Positions 24,178 to 32,683 of a stretch of 40,077 bases of DNA are shown here, one piece after another. This DNA comes from Hyphomonas sp. (GTDB lineage Bacteria; Pseudomonadota; Alphaproteobacteria; Caulobacterales; Hyphomonadaceae), in contig VMTE01000020.1 of assembly GCA_013791775.1 (NCBI GenBank), positions 1-40,077 on the forward strand, given 5' to 3'. The notes under the pieces are model-generated. The model saw only the letters and a program-made list of their open reading frames with translations, made no database searches and was not told the origin of the DNA. The number at the start of each line of letters is the position of its first letter. Position 1 is the first letter of the stretch. Made by a program: the position numbers and the translations under genes.

Positions 24178-25547
24178 ACCAGCAGGTCTCCCTCGTGACG
24201 CTCTGCGGGTTCGGCTTCCCGTGACGCCAACGCAATGCCGAAGGTAAGAATGCCGACGCGACCCGCAAACATCAGCAGAATGATGATCGCCTTGCCGATC
24301 TCGGACAGCGACCCCGTGATACCCATACTGAGGCCGACCGTGCCGATGGCGGAGAAGGCCTCGAACAGAACCATCTCGAAGTCCTTACCCGGCTCCGTCA
24401 AAGTCAGCGCAAAAACCGCCGGCGTCATTAACATCACGAAATAAGCCGCCGACGCGGACGCAAGCCGCACACGCTCGTCCGGGATCACACGGCCAAAGAA
24501 GACGACATCCTTCCGGCGGCGCACGGTCGAGCGGACGAGCCCGACCAGTGCGGCAAATGTCGTCAGCTTCAGGCCGCCACCCGTGCCGGACGGCGCCGCG
24601 CCGATGGCCATCAGGAGATAGAGGAAAACGATGGCCGCCGGCGCCAGCGTGCCGATCGGATGGGTATCGAATCCCACTGTCGTCATCGCGGTCATGGTCT
24701 GAAAAAAGGCCGACAGCAGGCGCTCGGACGAAGGCAGCGCGGCGATGCCGGGGTCGGCAACGAAAAGCACTGCCGTGCCGAAAGCCAGAAAGCCCGCCGT
24801 AAGCCTCAGAATGATCTGGCTGGTGAAACTGAGCGTGAAGGCGCGGGTGGTCAGGCTGCACCAGACATCCCATACTATCAGGAAGCCCATCGCACCGAGG
24901 ATCGACAGCATCGAGACGGCCGCGTTGACGGCGAAATCGCCGCGGAAGTTTTCCAGGCTGTTCGGGTTCAGGCTGAAGCCTGCCGTGCAGAAGGCTGACA
25001 CGGAATGGAAGATGGCGCTCCACGGCGCATCCTTCACACCGGCATTCGCGAACAGGATGTAGAGAATGACCGCGCCGATTACCTCGATGGCCAGGGTGAA
25101 CACAACCACTGCGCGGATGAAATGACCCGTGATGATGTTCTCCGGCAGCGTAAAGGCGGTTCGCGTGAGGCGCTCGCGCAGGGGGGACAGATGTTTGACG
25201 GTCGCAAGCATGATGAATGAGCCGAGCGTCATGTACCCGATGCCGCCCGCCTGGATCAGCAGGAGGATCACGAGTTCGCCAAAGAACGTATAGGACGTAC
25301 CCGGATCTACCGTCACAAGACCGGTCGTCGAAACGGCGGAGACGGCTGTGAAAAGGTTGTCCAGCGGATTGACGGGAACGGCCTGCGCCACCGGAAGGCA
25401 CAAGAAGCACCAGCCGAGCAGCATATAGAAAGCATAGCCGGCAAGAATCAGTTTGGTCGGATGAACACGCCGCATGATGCGGTGCGCATACAGGGAAGCG
25501 ACCGCAAGCGACTTGCGCAACGCTCCAATCATACGCAGGGAGCGCAT
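24174..25547 (-). CDS. TrkH/KtrB-type potassium transporter membrane subunit
   Basis: The 457-residue integral membrane protein contains four pore-loop repeats of the superfamily of K+ transporters: SAVSTTGL, SAFCTAGF, TAMTTVGF and SAIGTVGL, each with its filter glycine. M1-P-M2 pairs surround them, and a final hydrophobic segment near FAGRVGILTFG matches the TrkH/KtrB C-terminus. It would move K+ (possibly with Na+ or H+) across the inner membrane. I chose the ATG at 25545-25547, with GAGG six bases upstream. The cytosolic TrkA/KtrA gating subunit is not encoded next to it, so that partner must be elsewhere. Confidence 0.93.
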   Translation of the reverse strand: MRSLRMIGALRKSLAVASLYAHRIMRRVHPTKLILAGYAFYMLLGWCFLCLPVAQAVPVNPLDNLFTAVSAVSTTGLVTVDPGTSYTFFGELVILLLIQAGGIGYMTLGSFIMLATVKHLSPLRERLTRTAFTLPENIITGHFIRAVVVFTLAIEVIGAVILYILFANAGVKDAPWSAIFHSVSAFCTAGFSLNPNSLENFRGDFAVNAAVSMLSILGAMGFLIVWDVWCSLTTRAFTLSFTSQIILRLTAGFLAFGTAVLFVADPGIAALPSSERLLSAFFQTMTAMTTVGFDTHPIGTLAPAAIVFLYLLMAIGAAPSGTGGGLKLTTFAALVGLVRSTVRRRKDVVFFGRVIPDERVRLASASAAYFVMLMTPAVFALTLTEPGKDFEMVLFEAFSAIGTVGLSMGITGSLSEIGKAIIILLMFAGRVGILTFGIALASREAEPAERHEGDLLV

Positions 25548-25792
25548 TGGAAACCTCGATTGATGATGTCTGGGATTCTGGGGTGAAGAACACGGCGCCA
25601 GGCGCCTCGATCTATCCGTCCATTCCTTGCAGCGCCGCACACCGGGCGGTAGGCCCCACGGCTGATGATGCAGCGCAATATCACCGAGCCCTGTGAATAT
25701 CCAGCGACTTTGATTTGCGCGCCGATTGTTTTTTTCTATGAATTGGCCGACGAACATAAGCAAGACAGCAGGCCGAAGCGAAGGGACATCAC

Positions 25793-27238
25793 TTGAATTA
25801 CTCAGAATACGATGGACTTGCGCTCGCCGATCTTGTCCGGAACCGGAAGATCAGCCCGGACGAACTGCTGGAAGAAGCCGTCAGCCGGGCCGAGAAGGCG
25901 CAGGCGCGGGTGAACTGTTTTGCCGCGCTCTACCCGGACCTCGCCCGCGAGCAGATCGCGAAGGGCGGGATGGAAGGGCCTTATGCCGGCGTCCCGTTTG
26001 TGACGAAGGACCTCGCGGTCGGCGTCAAGGGCGCGCCGCTGACCGGGGGCAGCCGCGCGTACAAGGACACCGTGGCCACCGATGATACGACGCTGACGCA
26101 GCGGTACCGCGCCGCCGGTCTCGTCTTTTTCGGATCCACCACCACGCCGGAATTCGGCCTCACGCTGACGACCGAATCGACACTTTACGGCCGGACGCGA
26201 AATCCGTGGGACCGCACGCGGATCGCGGGCGGATCATCGGGCGGCGCGGCGGCGGCCGTCGCGTCCGGCGTCCTGCCGGTCGCCCATGCAAGTGATGGCG
26301 GCGGCTCGATCCGGATCCCGGCGGCGTGCTGCGGCGTGTTCGGGCTGAAGCCCTCGCGCGGGCGCACGCCCATGGGGCCGTCGCGGACGGAAGGGTGGAA
26401 TGGTCTGTCCACGGTGCATGTGGTCAGCCGGACGGTCCGCGACTCGGCGGCGCTGCTGGACCTGACGCACGGGCCCGAAACCGGCAGCCGCTATATCGCC
26501 ACACCGCCTGTCCGGCCCTACCTTTCCGAACTCGACCGCGATCCGAGGCCGCTTCGCATTGCGCTCTGGCGCACGGCGCCGAACGGCACGAAACCGGATG
26601 CAGACGCCGCTGCGGGACTGGATGCGACGGCGAAGCTGCTGGAGCGCCTCGGCCATGTCGTGGTGGAAGCCGGCCCTATCCTCAACGGCGAGGCGCTCGG
26701 CAAGGCGGCGCTGTTCACGATTTCGGCAAACATCGCCGCACAACTCGACGAGCACGGCGAGGCGCGCGGCCGGCCGGTCGGCGAAGACGAGATCGAGCTG
26801 ATCACGGCGGGCATGGTGCGCCTCGGCCGAACGGTGCCGATGGTGGAGCTGGCCAAGGCCAACAACGCGTTCATCACGGCGGCGATCCAGTACGAGCATT
26901 TCCTCGATGCCGGCGGCTTCGACATGACGCTGTCACCCACCCTGCACCGGGCGCCGGACCTCCTCGGCACCATGGCCCTGACGGCGGATCCGCAGAAGAT
27001 GGGTGAAGCGATCGCCGGTTTTGCCCCGCACTGCGCCGTGTTCAACCAGATGGGCGCGCCGGCGATGTCCGTACCGCTGCACTGGACGGCGCCGACGCCC
27101 ACCGCCCCCGGCGGGCTGCCGATCGGCATGATGTTTGGTGCGCGCTTCGGGCAAGAAGGCTTGCTGCTCAATCTGGCGGCCCAGCTGGAACGCGCGGCGC
27201 CCTGGGCGCACCGCAAACCGCCGGAGTGGGTGGGATGA
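25793..27238 (+). CDS. Amidase signature family enzyme
   Basis: This 481-residue amide hydrolase has the Ser-cisSer-Lys triad: K72 in VTKDL, S148 in AGGSSGG and the nucleophile S172 in [10 protein letters not shown]. The S148-S172 spacing of 24 is as in FAAH-type enzymes. The length is in the normal range. The start is TTG 25793, supported by AAGGG upstream and by the typical opening ([21 protein letters not shown]). The substrate cannot be read from the sequence; gatB and gatC are not adjacent, so a GatA role is unlikely. Its stop overlaps the next start by ATGA. Confidence 0.93.
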   Translation: MNYSEYDGLALADLVRNRKISPDELLEEAVSRAEKAQARVNCFAALYPDLAREQIAKGGMEGPYAGVPFVTKDLAVGVKGAPLTGGSRAYKDTVATDDTTLTQRYRAAGLVFFGSTTTPEFGLTLTTESTLYGRTRNPWDRTRIAGGSSGGAAAAVASGVLPVAHASDGGGSIRIPAACCGVFGLKPSRGRTPMGPSRTEGWNGLSTVHVVSRTVRDSAALLDLTHGPETGSRYIATPPVRPYLSELDRDPRPLRIALWRTAPNGTKPDADAAAGLDATAKLLERLGHVVVEAGPILNGEALGKAALFTISANIAAQLDEHGEARGRPVGEDEIELITAGMVRLGRTVPMVELAKANNAFITAAIQYEHFLDAGGFDMTLSPTLHRAPDLLGTMALTADPQKMGEAIAGFAPHCAVFNQMGAPAMSVPLHWTAPTPTAPGGLPIGMMFGARFGQEGLLLNLAAQLERAAPWAHRKPPEWVG

Positions 27239-27636
27239 GCGAGCCGGCCCGCCGATGGCATGCCGGCGGATGCCATTGCGGCGCCATACGGTTTGAAGCG
27301 GAGCTGCCCCAGGCGTTCGAGGTGGAAGATTGCAACTGCTCGATGTGCGCGATGAGCGGCAACATCCATGTGATCGTGCCCTCCAGCCGGTTCCGGCTTC
27401 TTCAGGGGGCGGACAATCTGACCGAGTACACGTTCAACACGCGGCGCGCGCGTCACCTGTTCTGCAAGACCTGCGGCATCAAGAGTTTCTATGTTCCGCG
27501 TTCAAACCCGGATGGCTTCGCGGTGACGTGGCGCTGTCTCGATGACTGGGCAGATCTGGACGTGACCATCTCGCCCTTCGACGGACAGAACTGGGAAGCG
27601 AATGCCGGGCGGCTCGCCCACAAATCGAAGGACTAG
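27235..27636 (+). CDS. GFA (glutathione-dependent formaldehyde-activating-like) zinc protein
   Basis: The 133-residue protein has the GFA/CENP-V fold zinc sites: C13-H-C15-G, then C33-N-C35-S-M-C38, and C77-x-x-C80. These match the two zinc clusters of the family. Despite the family name, most members are not proven to act on S-hydroxymethylglutathione, so the reaction is open. I chose ATG 27235, which overlaps the amidase stop, over an in-frame GTG three codons earlier. Its stop overlaps the convergent Metal_resist gene by 4 bp. Confidence 0.9.
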   Translation: MSEPARRWHAGGCHCGAIRFEAELPQAFEVEDCNCSMCAMSGNIHVIVPSSRFRLLQGADNLTEYTFNTRRARHLFCKTCGIKSFYVPRSNPDGFAVTWRCLDDWADLDVTISPFDGQNWEANAGRLAHKSKD

Positions 27637-28151
27637 GGCCGCTGCTCGTCCTTCTCGCGCGGGCGCTCTTCCCGGTGCTCCCGGAATTTTTCGAGACGGT
27701 CGTGCCGATCGCCGCGCCGTTCCGCGTTTCCCGCGATCAGGTGGGCGACCAGGGCGCGCTGCTCGGGGGTCAATTCCCCCATGCCGTCAAACATCCGGTC
27801 CGCGACAATGTCCCGGGCGGCGCGGTCCGCCTCCCGCAACTCGACCAGCGCCGCGCGGGCAGCCACTTCGTCATACGGGTCAGCCCGCAGCACTTCGACA
27901 AGACGGCGCTCCGCAGCGTGGCGGATTTCAAGGGCGTCGCGGCTGACTTCAAAACTTGACCGCATCAGCTGGCGAACCGTGTCGCGGTCCTCGCGGCTGA
28001 GTTCAATGCCGGGCCGTTCGCCGGCCGGCACACGTTCGCGCTTGGCCGGTCCCTTCAGCAATACGCCGGCAATCAGCCCGACCAGCACAAGATTGACCAG
28101 CACCGAAAGGGTCAGCAGAAACGGAAAGCGGCGCACTTGCGGTTCGCTCAT
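27633..28151 (-). CDS. Periplasmic heavy-metal-sensor-like (Metal_resist/Spy-like) protein
   Basis: The 172-residue protein has a single N-terminal membrane anchor (about 11-32, FLLTLSVLVNLVLVGLIAG) and a helical periplasmic part with paired repeats (REDRDTVRQLMRSSFEVSRD and DGMGELTPEQRALVAHL). These resemble the LTxxQ-like motifs of the CpxP/Spy/CnrX group. The tail is highly charged (RHDRLEKFREHREERPREK). Its start overlaps the anti-sigma gene stop, so it belongs to the sigma operon and may sense metals or misfolded protein for it. Confidence 0.8.
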   Translation of the reverse strand: MSEPQVRRFPFLLTLSVLVNLVLVGLIAGVLLKGPAKRERVPAGERPGIELSREDRDTVRQLMRSSFEVSRDALEIRHAAERRLVEVLRADPYDEVAARAALVELREADRAARDIVADRMFDGMGELTPEQRALVAHLIAGNAERRGDRHDRLEKFREHREERPREKDEQRP

Positions 28152-28582
28152 GGTGCGATCTCCTCGGACAAGGCGGCCGGGTCGTAGCCAAGCGCCTGTT
28201 CGAGCAGGGCTTGCACGTCATCGGTATCGCTCGCCGCGCTGGCCGCTGGCGCCACCATGATTCCCATGAACACTCCCGCCGTAAGCGCGGCCAGACCGCT
28301 GGCGGGGGCCCAAGCCGAAAACTTCGGAAGGCGCAGCCTGAAGCCCGCGCCGGCGGGTTTCGGCGCCGATGCGATCAGGGCGGCCGTCAATGCAGCCGAA
28401 GGGAGAATGCCCGGCAGCCGGTCGAACGCGGCGTCCAGCGCGCGCGCGTCAGCCAGGGCCGGCGCGAAGCGCTGCGGATGCGCGGCCAGCAAGGCCTTCG
28501 CGCCAGCGCGTTCGGCTTCCGGATAGGCGTCCGGATCAGCGCCCCAGGTTTCGATCAGTTCAAACAACCGGTCTTCGATCAT
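28148..28582 (-). CDS. Putative membrane anti-sigma factor, 144 aa
   Basis: The N-terminal cytoplasmic part (1-90) is helical and could mask a sigma factor. One membrane segment follows (about 93-117, ending MGIMVAPAASA), and a short periplasmic tail ends in DDVQALLEQALGYDPAALSEEIAP. It has no zinc motif of the ZAS type. ATG 28580-28582 overlaps the sigma gene stop (ATGA), the normal arrangement for a sigma/anti-sigma pair. The role is inferred from topology and position, since no strong domain is recognised. Confidence 0.7.
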   Translation of the reverse strand: MIEDRLFELIETWGADPDAYPEAERAGAKALLAAHPQRFAPALADARALDAAFDRLPGILPSAALTAALIASAPKPAGAGFRLRLPKFSAWAPASGLAALTAGVFMGIMVAPAASAASDTDDVQALLEQALGYDPAALSEEIAP

Positions 28583-29124
28583 GCGCTGGTTCTCCCTTCC
28601 AGCAATTGCGCGCGCAAGGTGCGCCGCGCGCGGGCGAGCAGGCTTTCGAGGGCTTCGACACTGACGTCCAGGATCTCGGCGGCTTCGGATTGCGAGTGTC
28701 CCTGCAGGGCGCACAGCGTCAAGGCGGCGCTCTGGCGTTCCGGCAAGGCGATGATGGCGGATTCAATGGCGCTCACGCGCTGCAACTGGTCCAGGGCATC
28801 ATGCGGCGCGAGGCGCGTGTCGGCCATGTCCGGCAGTTCGCCGGGCAGCGACTCCTTGCGCTTGCGCAGGCGGTCATAGCAAAGGTTCAGCGCGACCCGG
28901 TGCAGCCAGGTCGAGAATTTGGCGCGCGGCTCCCAGCCGGGCAGCGCCTTCCAGGCGCGGATGAAGGTTTCCTGAGTCACGTCTTCGGCCTCCGCGCGGT
29001 CCGAGAGCATCCGGGTTGCCAGACCGAGGATGCCGGGGCTGTAGCGATGCACAAGGGAACGAACCGCAGCCGGGTCTCCCGCTGCGGCGCGTGCGATCTG
29101 GTCGAGGTCAGACGTGAAGGCCAC
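28579..29124 (-). CDS. ECF (RpoE-like) RNA polymerase sigma factor
   Basis: This 181-residue group 4 sigma factor has sigma-2 with YSPGILGLATRMLSDRAEAEDVTQETFIRAWK (residues about 28-59, including the D-V-T-Q-E-T-F core) and sigma-4 with LTLCALQGHSQSEAAEIL and VSVEALESLLARARRTL. The start is GTG 29124 without a clear Shine-Dalgarno sequence. It heads an operon with a putative anti-sigma factor and a Metal_resist-like protein, so the set probably answers an envelope or metal signal. Confidence 0.93.
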   Translation of the reverse strand: MAFTSDLDQIARAAAGDPAAVRSLVHRYSPGILGLATRMLSDRAEAEDVTQETFIRAWKALPGWEPRAKFSTWLHRVALNLCYDRLRKRKESLPGELPDMADTRLAPHDALDQLQRVSAIESAIIALPERQSAALTLCALQGHSQSEAAEILDVSVEALESLLARARRTLRAQLLEGRTSA

Positions 29125-29221
29125 GCAGCAGACACTACCCGATTCCGGACCGGAACCCCGACAGGCAATCGCAGGGAGGATGCAATGGCCACATCACGGC
29201 TCCGGTCCGGTTCAGGGGTTC

Positions 29222-29785
29222 TTACTGGCCGGCCGGCTTGTCCCGCCATTTGCCACGGCTTTCCTTCATCTTGGCGCGTGCGGCAGCATGCTCTTCCGGC
29301 GAAATACTGCCATCGGCGTTCGTGTCGGCCTTGCTGAAGCGATCCAACTGGGGCGCGGCGAACTCGACCGGGCTCAGCTGGCCATCGCCATTGGTGTCGA
29401 TCGCGGCAAAACGCTCGGCGCCCTTGGCCTGCATTTCAGCCATGCGGGCAGCCATTTTTTCGGGATCGCGTTCGCGGCGCGGCCGGTCACCCGGCGCCTC
29501 GCCGTCCTTCATCCCGCCACGTTTCTCTCGCATTTCATCGCGCTGAGCCATATGGAAGGCCCGCATCTCATCCTGGGTAAGGAAGCCATCGGTATCGAGG
29601 TCCATCTCGGTGAACATGGCGGTTGCGGCGGCTTCGGCCTCGGCGCGGGTCACTGTGCCGTCGGCATTGGTGTCCACCTTGGCCATGTGGTCTCCGCCGC
29701 CGCGGTGTCCGAACGCCTGGGCGGCCATGGGAACAGCCAGCGCGAGGGTCAGCGCCGAGGCTGCAGCGAGTATGAGTTTCTTCAT
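29222..29785 (-). CDS. Secreted EF-hand calcium-binding protein
   Basis: The 187-residue protein has a signal peptide (about 1-24, cleavage near AAQA-F) and four EF-hand loops starting at D38, D62, D130 and D154, each with the DxDxDG..xxE pattern (for example DTNGDGQLSPVE). Between loops 2 and 3 is a charged Met/Arg-rich linker. It should bind Ca2+ in the periplasm. I chose ATG 29783-29785, with GGAG seven bases upstream. It lies between glnE and the sigma operon on the same strand. A CaM-like signalling role is not shown. Confidence 0.9.
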   Translation of the reverse strand: MKKLILAAASALTLALAVPMAAQAFGHRGGGDHMAKVDTNADGTVTRAEAEAAATAMFTEMDLDTDGFLTQDEMRAFHMAQRDEMREKRGGMKDGEAPGDRPRRERDPEKMAARMAEMQAKGAERFAAIDTNGDGQLSPVEFAAPQLDRFSKADTNADGSISPEEHAAARAKMKESRGKWRDKPAGQ

Positions 29786-29835
29786 GGGTGATCTCCGTTT
29801 ATTGATCCCAGCGACCATCAAACGGGCCGGGCCGG

Positions 29836-32526
29836 CTATTCCGTCGCAGGCAGGTGCAGTTTTTCCCGGGCCAATGCGTGGACGCGGGCCTTGACCCCGG
29901 CGAGACGGGCCTCGAGGGCGGCAAAATCCTCCTCCTCGGCCGCCCGGCACATGCGGTTTTTCAAGCCTTCCGGGATCGCCGTGTCGCCGGGAGCATTGCC
30001 CAGCGCAAGGCGCTGCAATTGCTGCATCGAAGACAGAAGGTTGATCGCCGCGCGCAGGAAGAACCAGTCTTCGGCGCCGGGTTCGTCAGCATCGGCGAGA
30101 CCGGACAAGGCGCGGCCGGTGTTCGGTCGCACAAGATCCGGCCGGGCCCTGAGCAACATTTCCTGCTGCGCCATGAATTCGATGTCGATCAGTCCGCCTT
30201 CGGCCGTCTTGATATCCCAAAGTCCCTGCCCGGGCTTTTCCCGATAGAGCGTCTGGCGCATCTCCGAAATGTCTGCCGGAATCTGCTTGCGGCGCGGGCT
30301 GCGGGCGCGGGCACAGATGGCATCGGCGGCAATCTGGTGCACGGCCTTGCCGAGTTCAGCGTCGCCCGAAATGAACCGCAGCCGGGTGAGCGCCATATGC
30401 TCCCACGTCCAGGCTTCTTCGTTCTGGTAGTGCCGGAAAGCCTCGAGGCTGACCGCCACCGGACCGGCGCGCCCCGAGGGGCGCAGGCGCATGTCGACTT
30501 CGTAGAGTTCTCCCTCGGCCGTCGGCGCTGTCAGCCCGGTGATGAGGCGCTGCGTGAACCGGGTGAACCAGTTCTGTGCATCGTCGCGCGCGGCCTCGTA
30601 GATGACGATCAGGTCGAGGTCCGAACCCGCTGTCATTTCTTCGCCGCCGAGCTTGCCCATGCCGAAGACGGCCCAGCGGCCCGGCACGTCGCCGTAGCGC
30701 CGGGTGGTTTCCTGCGCGCCGACGCCGGCCATGAAGGTGATCGTGTCATCGGCAAGCCGCGTCCAGACAGCCGCCGCCTCCTCCGAAGGCATCAAGCCGT
30801 GCAGCAACCGGTGGCCCGTCAGGAAGCTGTGTTCGCGGTGATACCGGCGCCAGTCGTCCAGCGCGGCGTCAAAGGACGTCATCGCCGCAACGTCCGGCGG
30901 CGTCGGAATGGCGTTCGACACCAGCGCTTCGAGCAGGTCGGGCCGGCGCGCAAGGATGCGCGCGAGGCGCGGCGCAAGGGCCAGCGTCGCCACGAGATCC
31001 GACAGGAGGTCCGGCTTGGCGAGCAGCATCGACAGGGTTTGCACACCCGACGACAGGCCTTCGAAGAAGCGCGAATACCAGCGGAAGGACACGTCCGGTT
31101 CACCGGTCTCGCCCATCGCCTGCAGCATAGTGGGCAGGATGGACGTCAGCAGTTCCCGCCCCCGCGCCGTGCGGGTCGCCGGCACGCTGCCGCGGTGCCA
31201 CCGCCGGATCGTGTCGATGGCCGAGGACGGATCGGAGAACCCGAGCCCCGATAGGGTTCGCACCGTACCCGGATCATCGTCCACCCCTGTAAAGACCAGG
31301 TTGCCGAGCGCGTGCGTGTCAGCCGCGCGGGCCTCCTGCGCAAACAGGCCGTCATAGGCCGCCTGAACCTGCTGGCGGGTCTCCAGCAGGTCGCGGTCAA
31401 ACTCTGCCAGTCCGCCATAGCCGCACAGGAAGGCCAGGCTTTCGCGCTCGGCGGGATCGGCCGGCACCGTGTGGGTCTGCTCGTCGTTGCGCATCTGGAG
31501 GCGGTGCTCGACATTGCGCAGCGCCTTGTAGGCTGCCTCGAGCGTCGCCGCCGTCCCCGGGGAAACCACGCCGGTCGCCACCAGCGCGGACAATGCGCCG
31601 AGGGTTGTGTTGTCTCGAAGCGGCGGCTCGCGCCCGCCGAGGATCAGCTGCTGGGTCTGGACGAAGAACTCGATCTCCCGGATGCCGCCCGGCGAGAGCT
31701 TCACGTCGGGCGAGACGGCACTGAATTCGTCGGCGCCGACCTTGGTATTGATCATCCGCTTGATCGCCTGGATGTCGCCGATGGCCCAATAGTCGAGATT
31801 GCGGCGCCAAACATAAGGCTCCATCCGTGTAAGGAATTTTGCGGCGGAGGCCCGGTCGCCGGCCGCAGGCCGCCCCTTGATCCAAACCATCCGCTCCCAG
31901 TTCTGGCCGACGCTTTCATAGTAGAGCTCCGCCATTTCGGTGGATACCGCCAGCGGGGTTGAGCCCGGATCCGGGCGCAGGCGCAGGTCGGTACGGAAGA
32001 CATATCCGCCGGACGTAACCTCATCCATGATGCGCACCAGGTCGCGCGCGACGCGCTGGGCAGCGTCGCCGGGATCGCGCGCGCCGCCATCGAACCGGTC
32101 GCGGTCGTAGAAGACGGCTATGTCGATATCGCTGGAATAGTTGAGCTCGAACGCCCCCATCTTGCCGAGCGCGATGGCGAAGATGCCCTCGCCCGTCAGG
32201 CCGCGCGAAGCCAGCGCAATGCGCAGCGCCGCATCGAGGCTCGCGCCGGCAAACTCGGTCAGGCACCGCGTGATGTCCATCACCCCGCGCCGGCCGGAAA
32301 GATCATCACCCGCCAGCGCGAGATGCACCGCCAGCTTTTCCGCACGCAGGGTTGCCATGGCCTCTTCGATCGCCGTGCCGGATGCCAGCGTCAGCGCCGC
32401 GTTCAGCGCCGCCGGAAAGTCCATGGAAACGCCGCGTCCGCGCAACCGCCGCAGGTAAGGCGCATGCGGCTCGGCGGCCGCCAGCGCGGTTTCCGGATCG
32501 TTGGCAATCGGTCGGATATTCAGCAT
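29836..32526 (-). CDS. glnE: Bifunctional glutamine synthetase adenylyltransferase/adenylyl-removing enzyme
   Basis: The 896-residue protein adenylylates and deadenylylates glutamine synthetase in response to PII status. It has two nucleotidyltransferase domains. The N-terminal adenylyl-removase half has NYSSDIDIAVFYD (D133, D135), and the C-terminal adenylyltransferase half has AGSDLDLIVIYE near residue 635. A linking helical PII-responsive region lies between them. It is slightly shorter than the E. coli protein (946), as in many alphaproteobacteria. Its product acts in the cytoplasm. It is transcribed leftward, divergent from the M48 gene, with 50 bp to the EF-hand gene. Confidence 0.97.
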   Translation of the reverse strand: MLNIRPIANDPETALAAAEPHAPYLRRLRGRGVSMDFPAALNAALTLASGTAIEEAMATLRAEKLAVHLALAGDDLSGRRGVMDITRCLTEFAGASLDAALRIALASRGLTGEGIFAIALGKMGAFELNYSSDIDIAVFYDRDRFDGGARDPGDAAQRVARDLVRIMDEVTSGGYVFRTDLRLRPDPGSTPLAVSTEMAELYYESVGQNWERMVWIKGRPAAGDRASAAKFLTRMEPYVWRRNLDYWAIGDIQAIKRMINTKVGADEFSAVSPDVKLSPGGIREIEFFVQTQQLILGGREPPLRDNTTLGALSALVATGVVSPGTAATLEAAYKALRNVEHRLQMRNDEQTHTVPADPAERESLAFLCGYGGLAEFDRDLLETRQQVQAAYDGLFAQEARAADTHALGNLVFTGVDDDPGTVRTLSGLGFSDPSSAIDTIRRWHRGSVPATRTARGRELLTSILPTMLQAMGETGEPDVSFRWYSRFFEGLSSGVQTLSMLLAKPDLLSDLVATLALAPRLARILARRPDLLEALVSNAIPTPPDVAAMTSFDAALDDWRRYHREHSFLTGHRLLHGLMPSEEAAAVWTRLADDTITFMAGVGAQETTRRYGDVPGRWAVFGMGKLGGEEMTAGSDLDLIVIYEAARDDAQNWFTRFTQRLITGLTAPTAEGELYEVDMRLRPSGRAGPVAVSLEAFRHYQNEEAWTWEHMALTRLRFISGDAELGKAVHQIAADAICARARSPRRKQIPADISEMRQTLYREKPGQGLWDIKTAEGGLIDIEFMAQQEMLLRARPDLVRPNTGRALSGLADADEPGAEDWFFLRAAINLLSSMQQLQRLALGNAPGDTAIPEGLKNRMCRAAEEEDFAALEARLAGVKARVHALAREKLHLPATE

Positions 32527-32683
32527 GCCTGACGCTTAGCCGACAGCCGCGCGCGGGACAAACCCCAAGCGTCTCAAGGCGCGCGCCCCCGCCGCCGCCG
32601 CGCCCGGCGCCAGAGAGACGTTGACATCGTCTGGTTTCAGCGTTTCGCTGATGCCAGCGCGGGGACAGTCAGGGGGACAGGTC

